Assembly (NCBI GenBank): GCA_964564695.1
Contig: CAZMCC010000009.1
Span: 1 to 59,895, forward strand
DNA: 59,895 nucleotides
Direction: 5' to 3'
From: CAZMCC01 sp964564695
GTDB lineage: Bacteria; Planctomycetota; Phycisphaerae; Phycisphaerales; UBA1924
Below are positions 34,504-42,294 of the stretch, one piece after another. The notes beneath the pieces were generated by a model. It ran no database searches and was not told where the DNA came from. It worked only from the letters and a program-made list of their open reading frames with translations. The translations under genes and the position numbers were made by a program. How positions within the stretch are numbered: position 1 is the first letter of the stretch; every line of letters begins with the position of its first letter.

Positions 34504-35706
34504 GGGCTGCATCCCCTCGCGCGGTCCCCTGAAAAATCTCCCGGCGATCACGATCGCCACGCCGGGAATGAGCCACCAGCTCTCTCTCTCCACAAACCCC
34601 ATCCAATAGAACGGCGTCGCCGCGGCCATTGCCGCGAGCCAGGTGCCGAGCATTCGTTTCGTCGGCGCGGTCGTCCGCGCGATCGGGGATGCGCAGATCC
34701 AGACGTATGCGGGGAACACGAGGCCGTAGAACGACATGAAGAGGCGGTAGATCACCTCGCCGCTGCTGAGCGCGGCATAGTCGCTCAAACCCAGCGACGG
34801 CACGAAACCGAGCGAGACTCCCGCTGCGAACGCCGCGGCCACGCCGGCGCCCCACTTGCCGGCCCGGGCCTGCTGCAGCTCGCTCCCGTGCACGCCGATG
34901 GTGAACAGGAGCTGCATGACGATGTGCCCGGCGACGAGCGCGAAGCCGAGCTTGCTGGCGAGGGCGCCGGTCTCGCCGAGGCGTACGTCGAGCATCGGGC
35001 CGGCGTAGACGGCCGTGAACGCGATCATCGCGGCGAAGAGCACGCCGAAGCCGATCGCGAACGCCGCCTTGCCGGGGCCGGGGGCGGTGCGCTGGCGGGC
35101 CGTGTGAAAGGTGAGATCGAGGTAGGGGCAGAACAGGAAACCGAGCGAGCAGACGAGCGAGAGCCCTGCGAGGCCCATCAGATCGGGCGCCCCCCCACCC
35201 GTCGCAGGGGCCGCGGGCCACGAGACGCCGCCGCGCTTCACGATGAACCAGACCGCTGCGGCGACCGAGATCACCCACACGAGCACGGCCTCGCGCCGCC
35301 ACTCCACCCCCGCGATCCCCATTCCCACCGCCAGGGCCGCCCCGCCCACCAGCAGCAGCCCGGCGAGCACCGGCGATCCGCCGGCCATTCTCGTCAGGCA
35401 CACCAGAAAGAATGCCTGGAACGCGATCGTCACCGCGCTGAACACGCGGCACATGCTCGAGTGCGCCGCCACAAACCGCTCGCTCGACCCGGGCTTGGCG
35501 AGCACGAGGCCCATCTCGGCCGCCCCGACGATGTTCGGCAGCGCGAAGATGACGAAGCCCCATACGCCGAAGTCGCGCCACAGCAGCACTGGGAGGAACA
35601 TCCCGATGCACCAGGTCCAGCTGCACGCGAGGTAGGCGCCCCACGAGAGGATGCGGGCGGGGGAGCGGTCGAGTTCGGTGGAGATGGAAACTGTCACGGG
35701 GGCCAC
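34489..35706 (-). CDS. Polytopic membrane protein of unknown function
   Basis: The GTG at 35706 gives 405 residues, with a second GTG four codons later. Ten to eleven hydrophobic helices are visible, for instance WGAYLACSWTWCIGMFLPVL, FGVWGFVIFALPNIVGAAEM, FSAVTIAFQAFFLVCLTRMA, AAFAIGFGVLFAAMIAFTAV and VIYRLFMSFYGLVFPAYVWI. Most charged residues fall between helices. The arrangement resembles a secondary transporter, but I see no motif that names a family. The stop codon and the preceding PGRRT are part of the repeat at 34401-34503. The gene is convergent with the ABC transporter operon. Confidence 0.7.
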   Translation of the reverse strand: MAPVTVSISTELDRSPARILSWGAYLACSWTWCIGMFLPVLLWRDFGVWGFVIFALPNIVGAAEMGLVLAKPGSSERFVAAHSSMCRVFSAVTIAFQAFFLVCLTRMAGGSPVLAGLLLVGGAALAVGMGIAGVEWRREAVLVWVISVAAAVWFIVKRGGVSWPAAPATGGGAPDLMGLAGLSLVCSLGFLFCPYLDLTFHTARQRTAPGPGKAAFAIGFGVLFAAMIAFTAVYAGPMLDVRLGETGALASKLGFALVAGHIVMQLLFTIGVHGSELQQARAGKWGAGVAAAFAAGVSLGFVPSLGLSDYAALSSGEVIYRLFMSFYGLVFPAYVWICASPIARTTAPTKRMLGTWLAAMAAATPFYWMGFVERESWWLIPGVAIVIAGRFFRGPREGMQPGRRT

Positions 35707-35803
35707 GGGCAGAGTCTAACGAGCCCCCTGCCGCCGCGCACGCGAGGGTTGCCGGTTTGGGCACGTCAACACGCGCCCCTCGCTTGCGCTTCGGGCTCGT
35801 GAT

Positions 35804-36154
35804 GCGCGTCAGGGGTGTGGCGGCGTGCACGAGGGCGTTGGCGGCGCGGCGGCGTGCGACGGAGTCCTGGGCCGTGCGTGCAACGGATTCAAGGGCGTGG
35901 ATCGCGGTCAGTTGGGCCTGGGCGGAGTGGATGCGCAGGAGGGTTTGTGTGAGTCGGTGGATGGCGGCGAGCTGGGATTGGAAGTCGGGGGAGCGGCACA
36001 GGTCGATGAAGTCGGTGATCGACAGCCCGAGGGAGGCGGCGAGTTCAGCGATGGGGAGTGTGGAGGAGAGGAAGGCGGAGATGGGGTCGGGGGCGCGCGG
36101 GGTGGCGTCCTGGGTGGTGGGTCTCGGGATGGTGGAGGTGGCGGTCACGATCAC
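35804..36154 (-). pseudogene. Possible small helical protein gene with lost stop
   Basis: From a GTG at 36154 the first 117 codons read like a real protein: a polar N-terminus, ISAFLSSTLPIAELAASLGL, SITDFIDLCRSPDFQSQLAA and QLTAIHALESVARTAQDSVA, all helical with an HTH-like rhythm. After TPLTR (35804) the frame enters a repeat fragment (translating as SPKRKRG) and then stays open, without any stop, far into neighbouring genes where it is clearly non-coding. Either the true stop was lost when the repeat fragment arose, or a frameshift lies nearby. The family is not recognised; the coding potential itself is uncertain. Confidence 0.4.
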
Positions 36155-36279
36155 GTCAATATACGGATTTTGGATGGGTTGTCAAGTTAATGTTTGGGTA
36201 TTGATGGAAGTGGTGATCTGGCAGTCGCTTATGGATGCACGGAGGGGTGATTTGCAAGCTCGCGTTCTGCCGCCATCGT

Positions 36280-36799
36280 CCCAGAGCGGCCGATGACGGG
36301 CACCCGGCGATGGAGGAGGACGGAGGGATCGAGCCTTCACCCCAGCCCACACCCATCGCCCAAAGCCGCGAGGGAGCGGGACAGGAGCACCAAGATCGCA
36401 GAGCCGATCTTGGTGGCACGGAACAGGAGGTGCTTGGTGCCACGCGCCGGAGATGCGCGGGTGAGGTACGAGCACCCCGTCAGGGTGCGGGGAGAAATGG
36501 AAGCAGGGAAGGGTGGGTGCGTCGGTCCGGGGGTGTCGCTCGCAGAGCCTCGCTCCACCCCCGGCTACTTTCGACCACGCCTTCGGCGTGAAGAATGGAG
36601 ATGACTGGAGCACGACCGGAGCGCGGCGGGTCGTGGCACGCATACTGAACATCACCACGCGCGGGGGCGCGAGTGGTGGCGGAGCGGTGGAGGAGGAGTA
36701 GAAGTCGGAGCCCTCACCCCCGCCCTCTCCCTTGCTCAAAGCAGCAAGAGAGAGGGAGCACGACATGCTCAAGCCCCGAGCGGCTTGAGCATGCCACCC
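36280..36799. repeat. Cluster of hairpin repeats in a gene-free stretch
   Basis: From 36155 to 36814 I find no gene. The stretch contains a cagagcggccgatgacgggc fragment (36281-36300), a perfect 11-bp hairpin caccaagatcg / cgatcttggtg around cagagc (36388-36415, foot gcac), and a copy of the gtgtcgntcgcagagcct...ccggctac element with palindrome cacgccttcggcgtg (36513-36590). It also holds cttgct-caaagc-agcaag (36731-36748) inside a longer imperfect stem, and catgctcaagcc / ggcttgagcatg around ccgagc (36764-36793). The last ends about 20 bases before the next start codon. Confidence 0.75.
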
Positions 36800-36814
36800 A
36801 CCCAATGATTCTGC

Positions 36815-37462
36815 GTGAAACGGCTTGCGCTGCTCACCATCGCGTGCCTGCTGGCCGGCGTCGTGATCAATACGGCGGTGGCGTGGGCTTGCGCGCTTTG
36901 GTCGCCACTTCGACCCTCGACTGTGGCGATTCTCGCGGCTCCGCCCTCTGGCCCTTCGCCTGCACAAGTCGGCGGGCCTCCGGTGTTCACAGAGGTTGAG
37001 CGACGATCCGGAGTCGGGTGCGACTATGTCATCTGGGCCGGTGAATCGGTTGAGAGGTCCGGCAAACGAAACGTCACGTGGACCACCGAATATCTCCAGG
37101 TAGCCGCCGGTTGGCCGCTCCGGTCGTGGGACGTGAGGTCGCCGATTTCTCCCGGTGATGAGGGGCTTTTTTGGACACTCCCCTCAGCCGGCAATACGAC
37201 TTTCTCCTTTCTCGTCGCGTATTCGGTGCAACGTTGCATCCCGCTGCGTCCCCGGTGGTGGGCGCTCGCGGCCATGAGCGCACCCTTCGCGGCAGTCCCC
37301 GTCGCTCGCGGGATCCGCTTGTTCGCTCGGGTGCGTGCGGGACGTTGCCCGACGTGCGGCTACGCGGTGCAGTTGCTGCCAGTGTGTCCGGAATGTGGGA
37401 CAGCGGGCAAGCGCCAGCGCCCCGCCACGGCGACAACCGTGGATCCGACAACTTCAGGATGA
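36815..37462 (+). CDS. Membrane-anchored protein with C-terminal zinc ribbon, paralogue 1
   Basis: The GTG at 36815 starts LALLTIACLLAGVVINTAVAW, a signal anchor. The 215-residue protein has an extracytoplasmic middle with YLQVAAGWPLRSWD, a second hydrophobic segment (PRWWALAAMSAPFAAVPVAR), and a C-terminal zinc ribbon CPTCGYAVQLLPVCPECG on the cytoplasmic side. This layout is common among uncharacterised planctomycete proteins. The last 18 residues (KRQRPATATTVDPTTSG) come from the left arm and spacer of a dispersed repeat. No Shine-Dalgarno sequence is visible, because the upstream 50 bases are a hairpin repeat. The next gene is its paralogue. Confidence 0.72.
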   Translation: MKRLALLTIACLLAGVVINTAVAWACALWSPLRPSTVAILAAPPSGPSPAQVGGPPVFTEVERRSGVGCDYVIWAGESVERSGKRNVTWTTEYLQVAAGWPLRSWDVRSPISPGDEGLFWTLPSAGNTTFSFLVAYSVQRCIPLRPRWWALAAMSAPFAAVPVARGIRLFARVRAGRCPTCGYAVQLLPVCPECGTAGKRQRPATATTVDPTTSG

Positions 37463-37501
37463 ACTGAGCCCCCGTGGCCCGTCGCTTCCGCTCCGGGCTC
37501 G
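37398..37501. repeat. Paired-arm repeat overlapping the 3' end of the zinc-ribbon gene
   Basis: A degenerate left arm (caagcgccagcgccccgcca) lies in coding sequence, followed by a spacer (gatccgacaacttcaggatg) and the right arm cgtggcccgtcgcttccgct continuing to ccgggctcgt. Equivalent elements follow at 38128-38230 (arms agcgccagcggccgggcacg and cgtggccggtcgctcgcgct) and 38367-38471. All three share the spacer pattern ...acnncaggatg(a/g)acgg. Confidence 0.7.
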
Positions 37502-37523
37502 TATTTGCGACCAATGATCCAGC

Positions 37524-38188
37524 ATGAAGCGCCTCATGCTGCTCTCCTTTGCGTGCCTGCTCCTGGCGTCCTTGTCAACACCGCGGTTGCGTGGAGCTGC
37601 GCTCTGTGGTCGCCGCTCTGTGCTCCCGTCTTCCCACGGGGCAGCACGCCTGTGGCCGCCCAGCCGCCCACGCCGCCGCCGGCGCGCGGCACGCGTCGCG
37701 AATGGACGATGCGTGAGGAGGCGACGGGCGTGGGATGTGCGTATCGCGTCGAAATCGACATGAGCGGGGAGTCGGGGTACTGCATGATCGACGAGGGACC
37801 GGCGCGCCTGTTGGTCGAGGGGGGCTGGCCCCTGCGAACATGGAGCAGCCGCTCGGACGGGTACCCGGCCTTCACCGACCGTCGCCTCGTGCCCGACGGG
37901 GCAGGCGCCATGGTCTTCAGCTCGTTCGGGAACGCCGGGGGGACCATCCGCCGCGGCGTGCCGCTGCGCCCGATCGCGTGGCCCTTGCTCGGGCTGAGCG
38001 CCCCATTCGCCCTGTGGCCGCTTGCGCTGATGGGCGTGCGTGTCCGCCGCGGGCGAGAGAAGCGGTGCCTCTCGTGCGGCTATGAGGCCGCGCCGCTGCC
38101 CGTGTGCCCCGAGTGCGGCTCCGATCAGAGCCGGAAGCGCCAGCGGCCGGGCACGGCGGCAATCGCAGATCCGACATTGACAGGATGA
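37524..38188 (+). pseudogene. Zinc-ribbon membrane protein, paralogue 2, frameshifted in the signal anchor
   Basis: ATG at 37524 begins MKRLMLLSFACLLLAS, matching the anchor of paralogue 1, but at about 37563 one base is missing (ctcct-ggcgtc compared with ctggccggcgtc). The matching sequence continues in another frame as GVLVNTAVAWSCALWSPL and then to the end, with LLVEGGWPLRTWSSRSDGYP, a hydrophobic segment PLLGLSAPFALWPLALMGV and zinc ribbon CLSCGYEAAPLPVCPECG. As the sequence stands, translation of the main frame would need to start at ATG 37514 and would yield a poor anchor (MIQHEAPHAALLCVPAPGVL). The C-terminal tail RKRQRPGTAAIADPTLTG is again repeat-derived. Confidence 0.65.
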
Positions 38189-38471
38189 ACGGACTCCCCC
38201 GTGGCCGGTCGCTCGCGCTGCGGGCTCGTTGAGGTCGAGCGGCACGACGACACCATCGGGGTCGATTCGGAGGGGAAGAGGAAGTGAAGAGGGGCGGCTT
38301 TCCGGTGGTGTCGTCGCAGAGCCTCCTCCACGCACCGCTACTCACGATCAGGCCGTCGGCCTGTAGAGGCGCGGATAGGGAGGCGCCCGGCCAACGGCGG
38401 CAACCGTGGCGGTCACAACTTGAGGATGGACGGAAATCCCCGTGGCCCGTCGCTTCCGCTCCGGGCTCTTA
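38128..38471. repeat. Repeat-filled gap downstream of zinc-ribbon paralogue 2
   Basis: It contains two further paired-arm elements (38128-38230 and 38367-38471). Between them is a partial copy of the ggcggctttccggnggtgtcgtcgcagagcc element (38286-38345) that ends in an altered palindrome, caggccgtcggcctg. The right arm of the last copy stops about 10 bases from the end of the DUF4442 gene, which reads leftwards into it. Confidence 0.65.
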
Positions 38472-38481
38472 TCGCGGGCGA

Positions 38482-39231
38482 TTACTCTTTGGCCTTCGCC
38501 TCGCGCCGTTCGCGCTTGCTCTTGTGGTGCGCCTTGGGGGTCACGTGGAACGTGGCCACGCACACGCCGACGCGGCGCTCGCGGTCGTGCTTCTTGCCGA
38601 TGCCCTGCACGATGTTCATGTCGATCGTGAGGTTGAACTCTTTGCCCGTGCCCACCATCGCGTCGAGGTTCTCACGCGGGGTGATCTTGTAGATCGCCGG
38701 GCCGAAGCACGGACGGAGGAACTTGTACTCGAGGTTCTTGCACACGACGGTGTAGTCGCCGCCGCAGCGGCCGAAGACGTACATGCCGCCCGCGATCTCG
38801 CTGTTGGCGAGCAGGGCCCCGCCGGCCATCGCGTTGTACCAGTTGCGGTTGAAACGCCGGAACGGGAGGATCGCCGTGAAGGTGCTCGCGTCGAGCTTCT
38901 TCATCCGGATGCCGCTCTTGAACGCCAGCGGCAGCCAGATCCTCGAGCACACGACCTGCCAGAAGTGGTTCTTCGAGCTGAGCCGGCTGATGAACGCCTC
39001 GGCCCGCTCGCTGAAGGTTTTCTTGCCGTGCTCGGCGGCCTGGGCGCGGTTCTCGGATTCAACGCTCAGCGTCGCGTCGGCGACGCCGCCGTCGCCGTTG
39101 GTGGAGGTGTCGATTTCCCCCGAGTCCGGGCGTGGCGTGAGCGCGGGGCTCGCGCCGGCAACGTTCACCGCCGCCGCGATCGGCGTGGTCTTGGGGGTCG
39201 GGCTCTCGGGTGTCGCGGTCGAAGCGTTCAC
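38482..39231 (-). CDS. DUF4442 hotdog-fold protein
   Basis: The GTG at 39231 was preferred because ACGGAGAA lies just upstream; a longer frame would overlap the gene behind it. The 249-residue product has a variable N-terminus of about 75 residues, then the DUF4442 domain: SRLSSKNHFWQVVCSRIWLP, the conserved NWYNAMAGGALLANSEIAGG, and CVATFHVTPK near the end. DUF4442 proteins share the hotdog fold of thioesterases and probably act on acyl-CoA or a related ligand. The last 20 residues are very basic (KAHHKSKRERREAKAKE). It follows the MBL hydrolase gene by 85 bases on the same strand. Confidence 0.8.
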   Translation of the reverse strand: MNASTATPESPTPKTTPIAAAVNVAGASPALTPRPDSGEIDTSTNGDGGVADATLSVESENRAQAAEHGKKTFSERAEAFISRLSSKNHFWQVVCSRIWLPLAFKSGIRMKKLDASTFTAILPFRRFNRNWYNAMAGGALLANSEIAGGMYVFGRCGGDYTVVCKNLEYKFLRPCFGPAIYKITPRENLDAMVGTGKEFNLTIDMNIVQGIGKKHDRERRVGVCVATFHVTPKAHHKSKRERREAKAKE

Positions 39232-39316
39232 TCGTTCTCCGTGGCCGCGGAACCATAGGCCCCGCGACCCGGCTGTCCCCCCGGTTCCCGTCGAGTCGGG
39301 GGCGTGGGGGGGTTGT

Positions 39317-40366
39317 TCACGATACCGGCTGAAGATCGAACCAACCTTTGTCATTTCGTATCACACGCCGGATCGGGTCCCCCGGTTCGTGATCCAAAAC
39401 GAGAATCCAACCGCCCGCGGCCGCCTCCTCCAGGAACCACCGGCGCGTCAGCATGCTGGTGTAGGGCTCCACGTCGTAGGCGAGGCTGTACGCGGCCCCG
39501 ACGTGGGCGGCCGTGGGCATGACGTCGGGCGTGAAGACCACGAACCGGCCAGCATCGTCGGTGAAACCGACAGCCTGCTGGCCCCACGTGTGGCCCGGGG
39601 TGAGGAAAACTTTCATCCCGGGGACGGGCTCGCTCATCCGCATCCACGCGGGGCTCGCCGGGAGCGCCTCGCGGCCCGGGGCGATTCCCGGCGCGAACGG
39701 GCGGGGCGAGTCGGTCAGAACTACTCGGGCCTCGATCGCCGCAACGTGGTCCGCGAAGTATGTGCGCGTCATCACGCTTTTCGCTTCGGCGGCGTCGGCC
39801 CACTCTCGGGCCTGGACGTGGATCGTGGCGTTGGGGAACGTGAACTTCACGGCGTGGTCGGGGTGGGGGGTGCGGGGGCCGCCGAAGCTCGACGCCGGGC
39901 CGGTCCAGTCGGGCGTCTCGCCCTCGCGGCACAGGCGCGTGAGCCCGCCCGCGTGGTCGAAGTGCAGGTGCGAGACGAACACGGCGTTGATGTCTTCGGG
40001 CTTGGTTTCCGCTTCGTGCAGCGCGTCGAGGATCGACCGCTCGCCGAGGGCGAAGATGGCCCGGTTCTTGGCGTCCAGCTTGTTGCCGGTCCCCGTCTCG
40101 ATGAGGACCGTCTGCGGGCCCGGGCCCTTCTGCCCCCCGCCCCCACCCACCCGCTCGAGCAGCAGGCAGTTGTGCTGGACGGTGATCCGGCCCAGCTCGT
40201 CGGTCGGGACGGTCTTGGACCACACCACTCGGGGGATCAGCCCGAACATCGACCCGCCGTCGAGCCGGAACTCGCCGGCCCGCAGCAACTTCCAGCGATA
40301 GCGAACGGACCCGCGTTCGGGGGTGTTGTCGGGAGGGGAGGAGGTGTGGGGGGGGGCGTCAGACAT
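39317..40366 (-). CDS. MBL-fold metallo-hydrolase
   Basis: The ATG at 40366 gives 349 residues. The metal-binding motif is SHLHFDHAGG (HxHxDH), followed by the later ligands in LTPGHTWGQQ and VVFTPDVMPT, and the closing LVLDHEPG. The core strand before it reads LIETGTGNKLDAKNRAIF. The protein belongs to the glyoxalase II-like metallo-beta-lactamase superfamily, resembling lactonase/hydrolase members; substrate unknown. A poly-glycine stretch (RVGGGGGQKGPG) is encoded by a G/C run and is probably a surface loop. No signal peptide, so cytoplasmic. DUF4442 follows in the same direction. Confidence 0.85.
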   Translation of the reverse strand: MSDAPPHTSSPPDNTPERGSVRYRWKLLRAGEFRLDGGSMFGLIPRVVWSKTVPTDELGRITVQHNCLLLERVGGGGGQKGPGPQTVLIETGTGNKLDAKNRAIFALGERSILDALHEAETKPEDINAVFVSHLHFDHAGGLTRLCREGETPDWTGPASSFGGPRTPHPDHAVKFTFPNATIHVQAREWADAAEAKSVMTRTYFADHVAAIEARVVLTDSPRPFAPGIAPGREALPASPAWMRMSEPVPGMKVFLTPGHTWGQQAVGFTDDAGRFVVFTPDVMPTAAHVGAAYSLAYDVEPYTSMLTRRWFLEEAAAGGWILVLDHEPGDPIRRVIRNDKGWFDLQPVS

Positions 40367-40496
40367 GCCGCGCGAGCGTAGCGGGCATCCAAGGACGGAA
40401 AGACCGCAGAGGCGGGCGGGCGACATTTGGATACTACAATCTGTTGCCGCGATCGCGGCGACCTCCGCCCGACCTTTTGAGTCAGGGAGCACACGA

Positions 40497-40808
40497 ATGG
40501 CGAGGACAGCAACCAGCAAGAACGGCGTCGCGACCCCCACGACCGCCCCCACCCGCAACGCCATCGGCGCGACCATCAGCAACGCCGTGGCCACCCCCAC
40601 ACCGACGCAGGCCCGTCCGGTGACCGCCGCTGAGGGCAAGCCCGCCGCGTCGACCGCGCCGAGCGCGGCCCGTCCCGCGACGAAGCCGACGCAGGAGCAG
40701 CTCGCCCGGCGTGCGTACGAGATCTATCTCGACCGCTGCCAGCGCGGGCAGCCGGGGACGCCCCAGACCGACTGGGCCCGGGCTGAGATCGAGCTCGGCC
40801 ACGGCTAA
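40497..40808 (+). CDS. DUF2934 domain protein
   Basis: The ATG at 40497 follows cagggagc. The 103-residue protein starts with about 65 low-complexity residues (Thr, Ala, Pro, Asn) and ends with a DUF2934 motif: PTQEQLARRAYEIYLDRCQR, GQPGTPQTDWARAEIEL. This short module is found in many small bacterial proteins without known function. A tactacaat sequence about 60 bases upstream could be a -10 region. A large paired-arm repeat follows the stop by seven bases. Confidence 0.8.
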   Translation: MARTATSKNGVATPTTAPTRNAIGATISNAVATPTPTQARPVTAAEGKPAASTAPSAARPATKPTQEQLARRAYEIYLDRCQRGQPGTPQTDWARAEIELGHG

Positions 40809-40815
40809 TTCCGAT

Positions 40816-40908
40816 GACGCCGGACCTGAGTCCGCGAAGGTCCGGATGATCGTGAGCCAGCGCGCGCCCGCCAATCCGGACCTTCGCAAAGCCTCAGGTC
40901 CGGCGTCC
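40816..40908. repeat. About 95-bp paired-arm repeat, second copy
   Basis: Arms gacgccggacctgagtccgc (continuing gaaggtccgg) and ccggaccttcgcaaagcctc (continuing aggtccggcgtc) flank about 30 bases. Relative to the copy at 34401-34503 the two arms are exchanged: the tccgcg arm is left here and right there. It lies between the convergent DUF2934 and TerC genes. Confidence 0.85.
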
Positions 40909-40918
40909 CTCGGCGCGG

Positions 40919-42028
40919 TTAGTGCGCCGGCGGCGAAGGGCTCCCCTTCGACTCGCGAGTCTTGCGCTTGTCCGCGATCAGCGACGCCCCGATGCCCGTG
41001 GCCAGGGCGACAACGATCACGCCGAGGGACACCTCTGTCGAGATGTGCACCCACGTGTGGATGATCATCTTCCCGCCCACGAACGCGAGCACGAACGCGA
41101 GGCTGACCTTCAGGTACTTGAACTTGCCCATGAGCGCCGACAGGGCGAAGTAGAGCGACCGCAGCCCCAGGATCGCGAACACGTTCGACGTGAACACCAG
41201 GAACGGGTCCTTGGTGATCGCGAGCACCGCGGGGATCGAGTCGACCGCGAAGACCACGTCGGTGGACTCGACCACCAACAGAACGAGGAACAGGGGTGTG
41301 ATCGCGCGGACGGAGCGGCCGACGGGTGGGGTGCCAGCGACCCCCGCGTCGATTGCTCCCGCCCCGCTCGCCTCTGGGGATGCGTCGAGGACCGGCAGGG
41401 TCATCCGCGTAAAGAACCGCTCGCCCTCGAACTGGGTCGAGACCGGGTAGAGCTTGCGTGCGCCGCGCACGACGAGGCTCTTCTCCGGGTTGATCTCCTC
41501 ATCGCCGGCGCGGACCATTTTCCAGGCCGTCCAGAGGAGGATGGCCCCGAAGATGTACAGCACCCAGTCGAAGGAGTTGACGAGGGCGGCGCCCGCGCCG
41601 ATCATCGCGCCGCGCATGACGAGGGCCCCGAGGATGCCCCAGAAGAGCACCCGGTGCTGGTACATGGCGGGGACGCGGAAGAACTGGAAGATGACCGCGA
41701 TGACGAAGATATTGTCGAGGCTGAGGGCGTATTCGACGAGCCAGGCCGCGAGGTAGGCGACCGTCGCCTTGCGGGCGACGACCTCGGGCGCGGGCGCGAC
41801 GCCGTTGACGGTGAGGTCCCTGGTGAACAGGCCCGCGATCCCCTGGAAGTCGTGCAGGTACATCCAGTAGACGGCGCCGCTGAAGGCGAGCGCGAGCACA
41901 ACGGTGACCGCCGTGAACATCAGCGACTCGCGGGCGCTGACGACGTGGGCCTTGCGGTTGACCACGAAGAGGTCGAGCGCGAGCATGACGATGACGAACG
42001 CGAGGAACCCGACCCAGAGCCAGATCAT
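40919..42028 (-). CDS. TerC family integral membrane protein
   Basis: The 369-residue protein matches the TerC/Alx family. Diagnostic helices are VEYALSLDNIFVIAVIFQFF and VVESTDVVFAVDSIPAVLAI, both with the acidic residues thought to bind metal, and FVGGKMIIHTWV. Seven to nine helices are expected, with a loop of about 50 residues in the middle (GEEINPEKSL region). Members are linked to tellurite resistance or manganese export coupled to protein secretion; which applies here is open. The ATG is at the position expected for the family. Confidence 0.92.
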   Translation of the reverse strand: MIWLWVGFLAFVIVMLALDLFVVNRKAHVVSARESLMFTAVTVVLALAFSGAVYWMYLHDFQGIAGLFTRDLTVNGVAPAPEVVARKATVAYLAAWLVEYALSLDNIFVIAVIFQFFRVPAMYQHRVLFWGILGALVMRGAMIGAGAALVNSFDWVLYIFGAILLWTAWKMVRAGDEEINPEKSLVVRGARKLYPVSTQFEGERFFTRMTLPVLDASPEASGAGAIDAGVAGTPPVGRSVRAITPLFLVLLVVESTDVVFAVDSIPAVLAITKDPFLVFTSNVFAILGLRSLYFALSALMGKFKYLKVSLAFVLAFVGGKMIIHTWVHISTEVSLGVIVVALATGIGASLIADKRKTRESKGSPSPPAH

Positions 42029-42094
42029 GCCGGCGACGCTCCATCAGCCCCCGAACCCATGAGGGCCGATGGTAGCGGGGCTGAGAGATGAAGT

Positions 42095-42288
42095 TTCACC
42101 GCGGAGAACGCGGAGAACGCGGAGATCAGCAGAAGGCCGTTCACCACGGAGAACACGGAGGACACGGAGAAGGAGGCGGACGGAAGGGCGAAGGGCTCAA
42201 CAACTCAATTCCCCACTCCGTGTTCTCCGTGCTCTCCGTGGTGAAGCTCTTGCCTTTCTCAGCGTTCTCCGCGAACTCCGCGGTGAGT
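42095..42288. repeat. Nested double palindrome of the cacggagaacacggag type
   Basis: Outer arms tttcaccgcggagaacgcgg (42094-42125) and ttctccgcgaactccgcggt (42263-42285) enclose inner arms ttcaccacggagaacacgga (42140-42170) and ccgtgttctccgtgctctcc (42217-42245). The element fills the gap between the TerC start and the amylase end. A related block lies at 46180-46341. The phrase itself, a string of gaacacggag-like units, is a simple-sequence style seen in many bacterial genomes; its role is unknown. Confidence 0.8.
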
Positions 42289-42294
42289 CCGTTC

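Noticed and set aside
32750..35800. Open frame of about 1000 codons on the minus strand across the ABC ATPase and membrane protein genes
   Set aside because: It is antisense to one well-supported gene and in another frame of a second; its composition (Arg, Ala, Pro, Gly, Asp) is that of a GC-rich shadow, and only the first 117 codons upstream (35804-36154) look protein-like.
36182..36967. Minus-strand open frame of 260 codons in the gene-free stretch
   Set aside because: It consists of repeat hairpins in its second half and antisense of the zinc-ribbon gene in its first half; no start signal or domain.
38284..39258. Plus-strand open frame opposite the DUF4442 gene
   Set aside because: The minus strand has the conserved DUF4442 motifs; the plus frame starts in repeats and has only biased composition.
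42094..42288. Possible CRISPR array because of repeated gaacacggag units
   Set aside because: Units are contiguous or symmetrical without unique spacers of constant length, and no cas genes are present.
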